A stretch of DNA of 5,718 bases from NCBI GenBank assembly GCA_023145975.1, contig JAGLCZ010000548.1, positions 1 through 5,718 of the forward strand, read 5' to 3'. A program made the translations under genes and the position numbers. How positions within the stretch are numbered: the stretch's first letter is position 1; every line of letters starts with the position of its first letter. Source of the stretch: Candidatus Hydrogenedentota bacterium. Its GTDB lineage: Bacteria; Hydrogenedentota; Hydrogenedentia; Hydrogenedentales; CAITNO01. The notes below the pieces were generated by a model, which worked only from the letters and a program-made list of their open reading frames with translations, was not told where the DNA came from and searched no databases. Below, in pieces: positions 1 through 5,164 of the stretch.

Positions 1-61
1 TGTCACTATACATGCTTCGTCATTACGCTTGAACAAATAACATAAACTGGAATATCCGAAA

Positions 62-101
62 ATCCCCCGTTGAAGGGGGTACCGCATTCGCGGTGGGGGA
101 T
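62..101. repeat. Inverted repeat of the ATCCCCC...GGGGGAT type
   Basis: The outer arms ATCCCCC (62-68) and GGGGGAT (95-101) are exact reverse complements. Inside them, ACCGC (81-85) and GCGGT (90-94) form a perfect 5-bp stem with a 4-base loop that abuts the right outer arm. CCCCC at 64-68 can alternatively pair with GGGGG at 75-79, so two folds compete. C/G-run palindromes of this kind are common as dispersed small repeats in intergenic regions of environmental bacteria. Only one copy is seen here, so its repeat status is inferred from the family look and the neighbouring repeats. Confidence 0.55.
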
Positions 102-117
102 GTTCTTTCTCTTGCCC

Positions 118-203
118 CGTCATTGCGAAGAAGGTTTCAACTCGACGCGGCAATCCCGGTTTACACAACAACAGAACTGAAAATGAGATTGCTTCGCTTT
201 GCT
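118..203. repeat. Degenerate copy of dispersed palindromic repeat
   Basis: It begins with CGTCATTGCGA, the typical left end of a widespread intergenic palindrome, and contains GCGGCAATC at 146-154. Its middle (155-186) aligns with the middle of the copy at 261-345, both ending in AAATGAGATTGC. The right arm keeps GATTGCTTCGCT but breaks off near 203 without the expected TCGCAATGACG end. The left arm carries about ten more bases than the other copy. The piece therefore looks like a worn or truncated non-autonomous element. Confidence 0.55.
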
Positions 204-260
204 ACTAAGAAAATACTTATTAACATACTGATATAGCAAATTGTACCCTTGTGAACCCCT

Positions 261-345
261 CGTCATTACGAGCGAAGCGCGGCAATCTGGTTCTACGCAA
301 CGGCTTGAATAGAAATGAGATTGCCGCACTGCGTTCGCAATGACG
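261..345. repeat. Near-intact ~85-bp palindromic repeat element
   Basis: The left arm 261-288 and right arm 318-345 are inverted repeats matching at 24 of 28 positions, separated by a 29-base centre. The terminal sequences are CGTCATTACGAGCGAAGCGC and the complementary TGCGTTCGCAATGACG end. This is the most complete member of the family in the window and is related through its centre to the copy at 118-203. Elements of this class have no coding capacity. Whether they are moved by a transposase or a REP-associated tyrosine transposase elsewhere in the genome cannot be told from here. Confidence 0.7.
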
Positions 346-396
346 GATTACCCACGCGCAACCCCTAATCACGCAAGCCCTTCTTTCTTTTGAAAA

Positions 397-430
397 TCGC
401 CGCCAACAGCGGTCAAGGCTCGCAATGACG
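397..430. repeat. Right-half fragment of palindromic repeat
   Basis: The stretch begins ATCGCCGC and ends GCTCGCAATGACG, the same right-hand end seen at 333-345, but no matching left arm lies upstream at the expected distance. An internal CCGC/GCGG pair (400-403, 409-412) could form a small hairpin. It is best read as a solitary half-element left by deletion or partial insertion. Confidence 0.4.
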
Positions 431-446
431 AGGGGGTAAGTTTTCG

Positions 447-472
447 TAGGGGCGGACCTATGTGTCCGCCTA
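447..472. repeat. Short GGCGGAC/GTCCGCC hairpin repeat
   Basis: GGCGGAC (451-457) pairs perfectly with GTCCGCC (464-470) around a 6-base loop. It is preceded by GTAGG and followed by TAGGCAC. The phrase resembles a small dispersed hairpin found in intergenic regions of many environmental genomes. No T-run follows on either strand, so it is not a convincing terminator. Only one copy is visible in this window. Confidence 0.4.
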
Positions 473-634
473 GGCACGTTCGCAATGGCATAACTTGCTA
501 TCTGAATCATCCTGTTCAGCACCGGTTAAAAACGGCGGAGATTTGATTACCCATTTTCAGTGGGAGTACACTGTCTTTTATAGGTTCAACCTTCAATAAC
601 AGGCTGGTTAAAATCTTAGGTTTTAAAGACGTGC

Positions 635-715
635 CGTATGTCGTTCCTGCTTCAGCAGGTTGAGTTCAGGGATTGACTGTAATGAAAGAGCACGGTAAAC
701 CGTGAACAACATACG
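635..715. other. Three-way-junction-like inverted repeat structure
   Basis: Bases 635-645 pair with 705-715 over 11 positions with one C/A mismatch (642/708). Directly after the left strand, CCTGC/GCAGG (646-650, 655-659) forms a hairpin with a 4-base loop. Directly before the right strand, CACGG/CCGTG (691-695, 700-704) forms a second hairpin with a 4-base loop. About 31 bases (660-690) join the two hairpins, and a weak AGTT/GACT pairing (663-666, 675-678) is possible there. A run of six T follows at 722-727, six bases past the stem. The layout could be a structured RNA, a cis-regulatory leader on the plus strand, or a palindromic mobile repeat. I recognise no known riboswitch or ribozyme core in it. 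Confidence 0.45.
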
Positions 716-782
716 ACGAAATTTTTTGAGTTATGGACAATATCCGTATAGCGAAAACAGGGGGCGGCAACCGGTACTCTGA

Positions 783-811
783 TGTCTGTATCCCACTTTC
801 ACTATTATAAT
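783..811 (+). promoter_or_regulatory. Possible promoter of the surface-protein gene
   Basis: TATAAT at 806-811 is a perfect -10 consensus, placed 52 bases before the start codon at 864. The hexamer 17 bases upstream, TGTCTG at 783-788, is a poor -35 match, so the call rests mostly on the -10. If used, the transcript would begin near 818, and the junction-like structure at 635-715 would lie outside the mRNA. A weaker alternative pairs TTGAGT (726-731) with TATAGC (747-752) at a short 15-base spacing. Confidence 0.3.
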
Positions 812-847
812 AAACACAAGAACCGCAAAACATGCCTTATGAACAAG

Positions 848-853
848 AAAGGG
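848..853 (+). promoter_or_regulatory. Ribosome binding site for the surface-protein gene
   Basis: AAAGGG ends ten bases before the ATG at 864. This is an acceptable Shine-Dalgarno match and spacing. It favours 864 over the in-frame ATG at 873, which would lie 19 bases away. Confidence 0.55.
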
Positions 854-863
854 TTAAAAGACC

Positions 864-2249
864 ATGAAAGCAATGAACATCTCCCCATTTATGACAGCGG
901 CAGTAATGACTGTCCTGCTGCTGTGTGCCCTACCCGCGTTGGCAGCCGTAATCGAAATCAACGACATCGATGAGTTGCAACTCATCGGTAACGGCTATCC
1001 CATCGACGGCAACTATGTGCTCGGTAATAATATAGATGCACGAACGGCTGCCGGCTGGGATGGTGGAAAAGGATTTAAGCCTATAGGAAGCTCAACAACG
1101 CCGTTTACCGGCACTTTCGACGGCGCAAATTATACCATCACCTATCTTATCATTGACCGGGCAGGGGAAAACTACATTGGTCTCTTCGGTTATACAAGCG
1201 GCGCAAACATTAAGAACGTAGTTCTGGAAACCAGCATCATCACAGGCGCTGCCAACACTGGCGGGCTCGCAGGCTATGTCGATGACATCAGTAGCATTAC
1301 CAACTGTCACATTACAGCTAGAGTCACTGGAACTGCTTATACTGGGGGATGTACAGGATATATTAATCACATGAGTAGTGTTGCAAACTGCTATAGCACG
1401 GATGCTGTATCAGGGGGCAATTGGACTGGTGGATTTGCAGGATATATCAATGAAACCAATAGTATTACGCACTGCTACAGTACAGGAAACGTCACAGCCC
1501 CCCATTCCGGAGGATTCGTGGGTCAGAACTTCGGCAATATCACTCACTGTTACAGTACAGGAAACGTCACAGGCCGATATTCCGGTGGGTTCATGTCCCT
1601 GAGCTCCGGTGGCAGTATCACCCACTGCTACAGCATAGGGAATGTCACGGCCACCAATTCCGATGGGTTTGTGCACGAGAATCCTGGTGGCAGCATCACA
1701 GGTTGCTATTGGGATACTGAAAGTTCCGGACGAACAAATTCCGCTGCTGGGACGGGTAAAACAACCGCTGAGATGAAGCAGCAGGCTACCTTTTCAACTT
1801 GGGATTTTATATCGGTATGGAATATTGATGAAGATATTTCATATCCTTATTTCCAAATAAATACAGTTACTGAAGGCGAAGGTGAACCCGTAGAAGGCGA
1901 AACACTGGAAGATATCGCGGATACATTGGAAGATGCCTTTGACCAAGTGGACAGCAATAGCGACGGGTCATTAAGCATTGTAGAAACGGCCGCCATGTAT
2001 CCGAATTTAAGTCCTACCGATTTTGATACCCTCGATCTGAACGATGACAGTTTTCTGACGCTGGCAGAATTGCAAAGTAATGCTAACGAAGGCGAAACTA
2101 ACGAAGGTGAATCTGGATACGCAGGTTGTAATAAAGATAAACTGAATGTCGAAATGCTGCCCAAACTCCTTGGGGATTGGCTGCTCATCGGTCTGGCAAT
2201 GATGGTCATGGCCGGCTGGAGCACAACAGGTCATGCCCAAAAGAAGTAA
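864..2249 (+). CDS. Secreted, membrane-anchored Glug-repeat protein with EF-hand pair
   Basis: The 461-aa protein is predicted to be exported and held at the cell surface; its ligand is unknown. A signal peptide covers residues 1-27 (hydrophobic core, cleavage after ALPALA). Residues about 106-285 hold Glug-type repeats of 25-28 residues, with a Cys near each repeat end (148, 176, 204, 229, 255, 281) and motifs such as GGFAGY and HCYSTGNV. The array closes with the usual CYWDTESSG...GTGKTTAEMK segment and a WDF...YPYF cap. Acidic Glu-Gly linkers (about 337-347, 409-416) flank two EF-hand loops, D363-E374 (canonical) and D391-E402 (Ser in place of Gly at loop position 6), which probably bind Ca2+. 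The tail has Cys422, a hydrophobic segment (about 435-451) and a short end with Lys-Lys. Glug repeats are known from bacterial adhesins and surface proteins and are expected to form a beta-solenoid. A role in adhesion or polysaccharide contact is inference. Confidence 0.85.
   Translation: MKAMNISPFMTAAVMTVLLLCALPALAAVIEINDIDELQLIGNGYPIDGNYVLGNNIDARTAAGWDGGKGFKPIGSSTTPFTGTFDGANYTITYLIIDRAGENYIGLFGYTSGANIKNVVLETSIITGAANTGGLAGYVDDISSITNCHITARVTGTAYTGGCTGYINHMSSVANCYSTDAVSGGNWTGGFAGYINETNSITHCYSTGNVTAPHSGGFVGQNFGNITHCYSTGNVTGRYSGGFMSLSSGGSITHCYSIGNVTATNSDGFVHENPGGSITGCYWDTESSGRTNSAAGTGKTTAEMKQQATFSTWDFISVWNIDEDISYPYFQINTVTEGEGEPVEGETLEDIADTLEDAFDQVDSNSDGSLSIVETAAMYPNLSPTDFDTLDLNDDSFLTLAELQSNANEGETNEGESGYAGCNKDKLNVEMLPKLLGDWLLIGLAMMVMAGWSTTGHAQKK
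1470..1650 (+). repeat. Near-identical DNA repeats inside the Glug array
   Basis: A 28-base segment encoding HCYSTGNVT occurs at 1470-1497 and again at 1545-1572 with one difference, 75 bases (25 codons) apart. A more diverged copy lies at 1623-1650, 78 bases further on. The offsets are multiples of three, so gain or loss of units would keep the frame. The near-identity at DNA level points to recent duplication or gene conversion in this part of the repeat array. Confidence 0.7.
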
Positions 2250-2264
2250 TTCATAGTAAACCCG

Positions 2265-2313
2265 TGCCTCGCAGACTGTTCCTTTACGGTCGGTCTGCGG
2301 GGCATTTTCTTTT
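2265..2313 (+). terminator. Intrinsic terminator after the surface-protein gene
   Basis: TGCCTCGCAGAC (2265-2276) pairs with GTCTGCGGGGCA (2293-2304) over 12 positions, one of them a G-T wobble, with a 16-base loop. The tract TTTTCTTTT follows immediately at 2305-2313. It lies 15 bases past the stop codon at 2247-2249. On the opposite strand the same hairpin lacks a good T-run, so it would serve the convergent tatD operon only weakly if at all. Confidence 0.85.
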
Positions 2314-2372
2314 GATGCAACGTAATGGAACGCTTCTTTTTCAACCGTCCCTACAGGATGAATACCGCGAGA

Positions 2373-3140
2373 TTATTCAGAAGAAATATTAAAAACGGAA
2401 CAGGCATTTGCAGTCACCTGTTCCCCCAGTTCATCAATATCAATATCCTTCAATTTCGCGATGAATTCCAGGGTATGCAGTACATAGGACGGCTCACACC
2501 GTTTGCCGCGATGGCACTGCGGTGCCAGATACGGTGCATCTGTTTCGACCAATAGCCGTTCCTGCGGGGTCACCCGCGCTGCTGCGCGCAGTGCTTCCGC
2601 CTTGGGATAAGTAACATTGCCAGCAAAGGATATATGACACCCCAAATCCAAACATTGCTCTGCGAAGAAAGCATCCCCCCCGAAACAGTGCATAATACAT
2701 GAAGGCAGCCGGATTACATAATCGCGCAGGATGGCCAGTGTATCCTCCTGAGCATCACGGCTATGAATAACAACGGGCATCTGAAGCTCTACTGCCAACG
2801 CCAATTGCCTTTCGAAAGTGGGCTGCTGTAGAGCACGAGGCGTGTATTCATTATAGTAGTCCAGCCCTATTTCTCCGATTCCAACGGTACGCGGATTCCG
2901 TGTCAACTCCCGTAAAGCCTCTTCGGTAGTATCATTCAACTCACCGGCACTATAAGGATGAAAGCCAACGACTGCATACACCCTTTCCCGAGTCAATGCA
3001 CATGCTGCCTGACTTCCCTCTAGGTCATCCCCCACAATAACAAGCCAGTCAAGACAGTCCAAAGCGCGTTCCAGTGCCTCATTCCGATCCTCATCAAACT
3101 TTGGCATTTGCAGATGACAATGCGTATCTACACAACGCAT
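2373..3140 (-). CDS. tatD: TatD-family metal-dependent DNase
   Basis: The 255-aa protein matches the usual TatD length of about 255-265 and is a complete TIM-barrel metallohydrolase. Visible metal-site motifs in order are THCH (His7, His9), GFHP (His61), GEIGLDYY (Glu90), VIHSRDA (His126), MHCFGG (His151) and VETDAPYL (Asp201). TatD enzymes are Mg2+-dependent 3'-5' exonucleases linked to DNA repair and turnover of damaged nucleic acid; members in several bacteria are also simply called hydrolases. The start codon overlaps the stop of the upstream PSP1 gene by one base (TGATG), and no strong ribosome binding site is seen, so translational coupling is likely. One small oddity is Cys215 in RGKRCEP, where RNEP is typical. 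It is the last gene of the operon in this window. Confidence 0.93.
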   Translation of the reverse strand: MRCVDTHCHLQMPKFDEDRNEALERALDCLDWLVIVGDDLEGSQAACALTRERVYAVVGFHPYSAGELNDTTEEALRELTRNPRTVGIGEIGLDYYNEYTPRALQQPTFERQLALAVELQMPVVIHSRDAQEDTLAILRDYVIRLPSCIMHCFGGDAFFAEQCLDLGCHISFAGNVTYPKAEALRAAARVTPQERLLVETDAPYLAPQCHRGKRCEPSYVLHTLEFIAKLKDIDIDELGEQVTANACSVFNISSE

Positions 3141-4018
3141 CAGGAAGGATTGCCTTTTGTGTTTTTCTTATTATTACGATTTCTACGTTTATTTCTTGGG
3201 GGACGGGGGACAGCATCTTTCGATACTTCCTCTTTTTTTTCCGGTGCTTCCACTACAATAGGTGGATTTGAATCACTACAATTTTTCTCATTCCCTTGTG
3301 CCGCATTATTCGCACAACAGGTATTCCCTTCCCGCTGAACAGGTCTTCTCCGCCCCAGCTCCCCTTTTTTATACAATTCGTTTTCGTAGCTTAAGCAACA
3401 TAAAAGTCGCCCACACTGTCCACTGATCTTTCCGGGATTCAGGGAAAGGTTTTGGCACTTCGCCATACGCATGGATATAGGAACAAACTCATCCAGCCAA
3501 CTGGTACAACACAGGACACGACCGCAACACCCCAATCCCCCTATTACCTTGGAGCGATCACGCACTTGAATATGCCGTAATTCGATGCGACTATGTAATT
3601 CTCTTGCAAGTTCGCGTACCAATTCCCGAAAATCAACACGATTTTCAGCCGTGAAGAAAAAAGTAATCTTATGGCGATCAAAAGTATATTCCGTATCCAC
3701 AAGTTTCATGGGAAGGGACCGCTTGTCAATGTGCTCTTGGCACACTGCCTGCGCTTTTTTCTCTTCCTGCTCAAGTTCCATATAAGAATTTAAATCATCT
3801 TCGCCGGCTTTGCGAATAACATGCACGGACATTCTCTTCGCAATTTCATCAGAACAGGGTTCGGGAGGCAATACACAGGTACCCCACTCAAGTCCCTGAC
3901 CACTTTCGACGATACAGGATTCATCCCGATCAAGGGCAATACCATCACATAAAAATGAGAGAACCCTGCGAGGTTTACGCAATCGTATCTGAGCTATATT
4001 CATCTGTAAATGCTCCAT
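3140..4018 (-). CDS. ricT: PSP1-domain protein of the RicT/YaaT family
   Basis: The length is 292 aa from the ATG at 4018, or 287 aa from the ATG at 4003, which has the better ribosome binding site and fits the family's short N-terminus. The signature region holds GGLGCCGRVLCC (161-171), MRMAKCQNLSLNPGKISG (183-200) and CGRLLCCLSYENELY (202-216), as in YaaT/RicT. In Bacillus, RicT works with RicA and RicF in a complex that binds Fe-S clusters through conserved cysteines and steers RNase Y mRNA processing; in other phyla the role is mostly untested. Cys164 and Cys188 are extra relative to the usual family sequence (Pro and Glu there). The C-terminus (about 255-292) is a charged, probably disordered tail ending in a basic Arg/Lys/Asn-rich stretch that could contact RNA, which is inference. 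It follows holB after 33 bp. Confidence 0.9.
   Translation of the reverse strand: MEHLQMNIAQIRLRKPRRVLSFLCDGIALDRDESCIVESGQGLEWGTCVLPPEPCSDEIAKRMSVHVIRKAGEDDLNSYMELEQEEKKAQAVCQEHIDKRSLPMKLVDTEYTFDRHKITFFFTAENRVDFRELVRELARELHSRIELRHIQVRDRSKVIGGLGCCGRVLCCTSWLDEFVPISMRMAKCQNLSLNPGKISGQCGRLLCCLSYENELYKKGELGRRRPVQREGNTCCANNAAQGNEKNCSDSNPPIVVEAPEKKEEVSKDAVPRPPRNKRRNRNNKKNTKGNPS
4013..4016 (-). promoter_or_regulatory. Ribosome binding site favouring the internal ricT start
   Basis: On the minus strand, GGAG lies nine bases before the ATG at 4003 and inside the codons of the longer reading (ATG GAG). The upstream ATG at 4018 is preceded only by TGAACTGATAGT, a poor Shine-Dalgarno match. The shorter product beginning MNIAQIRLRK is therefore the more likely one. 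Confidence 0.5.
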
Positions 4019-4051
4019 ACTATCAGTTCAAACACACGATGCAATACTTAC

Positions 4052-5137
4052 TCAGGAAGCAAGCGTAAAAAACAAATCCCGAAAAATACGAGCCGGCTTC
4101 AGGTTGCGCTCAATATACTTCCACGCATCCACAAGCGCCCCGATTTTAGCAGCATGTTTCTCTACATCAATTTCTGTTTTTAATTTATTCAAACAATCAC
4201 GGTTGTAAATAAGTTGTCTCGTCTTCGATAAGTCATAAATGAGTTCATCACGATACCATGCATCAAAAAGAACCAAAAATTCAAATAACTCGCCGCGTAC
4301 CAATCCCGTCACCTGCGCGGCAATGTCATCTTTATCCAGTTTGGCTTCTCCATCAGGATCCTGTGCCATTTCCTGTTTTGCTTCGCTCATTACAGCACTT
4401 TCGATGGCCTTTGATGTATGTTGTATATATACTGCGAACTCTTCACTCAACAGAAGCGGGTCCTCGCCCTGCGCCAGACGCTGCACAATATCAAGCGCAA
4501 TAGTACGCCGTTCACTTTTCTGCAAATCGCAAGCACGGGTAAAGCTTCCCTGGGAAAGAGCTGCTATGGCATGAAGCTGATCTTCTGCAATTGAACCTTT
4601 CTCCCGCATCATTTCCACCACCGTTTCAAACCGTAATGTACCGAAACGAACAGACTGGCATCGGGAACGGATGGTGGGAAGCAAACGCCGGGGCCACTCT
4701 GTCAATAACACGAATGCAGTCTGACTCGGCGGTTCCTCAAGTGTCTTCAAAAAATGATTCTGAGCACCCAGGTTCATACGCTCTGCATCTTCGATAAGAA
4801 CCAGACGCATTCCCCCTTCTACAGGGCGAAACATTGCCGTTTCAACAACCTCTTCAATTACATCCACCTTTATCATGCGCATCTTACCAGCGGGCTTGAT
4901 GACCATAATATCGGCATGGTTACCATTTATAGTCTTGCGGCAGGAGAGGCAGGTATCACAGGCATCATCTTCAGAATCATTACAATTAACCGCCTTTGCA
5001 AATTCAAAAGCAGTCATACGCTTGCCGACCCCGTTGGGTCCCCAAAAAAGCAATCCACTGGGCACACGGTTTTGTCGTACAATACCGCGCAAAAGCTGTA
5101 AGGCTATTTTCTGATCTTTTACCTGACTAAAACTCAT
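4052..5137 (-). CDS. holB: DNA polymerase III subunit delta prime (clamp loader)
   Basis: The 361-aa protein belongs to the AAA+ clamp-loader family; delta prime is the stator subunit that helps open and load the beta clamp at the replication fork. The N-terminus MSFSQVKDQ is typical. Visible motifs are a Walker-A-like GPNGVGKR (33-40), a zinc-binding set Cys52, Cys60, Cys63, Cys66, a Walker-B-like LVLIEDAER (112-120), the LEEPP segment (133-137), and IRSRCQ (156-161) with the SRC arginine finger. Arg40 replaces the Ser/Thr of an active P-loop, in keeping with delta prime subunits being poor or inactive ATPases. The region after about 210 should be the lid and helical collar domains and is slightly longer than in E. 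coli (334 aa in total). It starts 27 bp after tmk. No clear Shine-Dalgarno is visible before its ATG. Confidence 0.93.
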   Translation of the reverse strand: MSFSQVKDQKIALQLLRGIVRQNRVPSGLLFWGPNGVGKRMTAFEFAKAVNCNDSEDDACDTCLSCRKTINGNHADIMVIKPAGKMRMIKVDVIEEVVETAMFRPVEGGMRLVLIEDAERMNLGAQNHFLKTLEEPPSQTAFVLLTEWPRRLLPTIRSRCQSVRFGTLRFETVVEMMREKGSIAEDQLHAIAALSQGSFTRACDLQKSERRTIALDIVQRLAQGEDPLLLSEEFAVYIQHTSKAIESAVMSEAKQEMAQDPDGEAKLDKDDIAAQVTGLVRGELFEFLVLFDAWYRDELIYDLSKTRQLIYNRDCLNKLKTEIDVEKHAAKIGALVDAWKYIERNLKPARIFRDLFFTLAS

Positions 5138-5164
5138 GGTGTTATCTGGTATTTTATTTTTTGA

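Larger units (their letters stand above)
1..863. other. Long non-coding, repeat-rich region
   Basis: No convincing gene lies here. Open frames on the minus strand across 120-522 run through inverted repeats and give Arg/Cys-rich, low-complexity translations with no recognisable domain. The left half (1-490) holds several fragments of dispersed palindromic repeats, listed separately. Smaller fragments not listed separately are a left-arm piece CGTCATTACG at 18-27 and a right-arm piece GTTCGCAATGGCA at 478-490. The right half (530-863) carries a short A/T hairpin (608-613 pairing with 621-626), the junction-like structure at 635-715, and the presumed promoter and leader of the downstream surface-protein gene. 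The feature or gene to the left of base 1 is not visible. Confidence 0.7.

Noticed and set aside
447..472. Intrinsic terminator for an upstream gene
   Set aside because: The hairpin is clear, but no T-run follows on either strand.
1..490. CRISPR array
   Set aside because: The repeats are inverted, degenerate and irregularly spaced, with no constant direct repeat and spacer pattern.
120..522. Minus-strand open frames of 69 and 100 codons
   Set aside because: They run through palindromic repeats, have Arg/Cys-rich translations without domain features, overlap each other in different frames, and lack clear ribosome binding sites.
635..715. Integron attC site or hammerhead ribozyme
   Set aside because: The ends lack the RYYYAAC/GTTRRRY core pair of attC, and the conserved hammerhead CUGAUGA and GAAA core is not present in the right arrangement.
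782..973. Plus-strand open frame of 63 codons upstream of and overlapping the surface-protein gene
   Set aside because: It overlaps the signal-peptide coding region in another frame, its start falls before the likely -10 box, and the product is low complexity.
1092..2240. Minus-strand and alternate-frame open frames within the surface-protein gene
   Set aside because: They are shadows of a repetitive coding sequence; the plus frame has a signal peptide, repeats, EF-hands and a terminator.
5018..5041. Walker A of delta prime with Arg instead of Ser/Thr as a sign of gene decay
   Set aside because: Delta prime subunits commonly have an altered, inactive P-loop, and the rest of the protein, including the zinc cysteines and the SRC motif, is intact.
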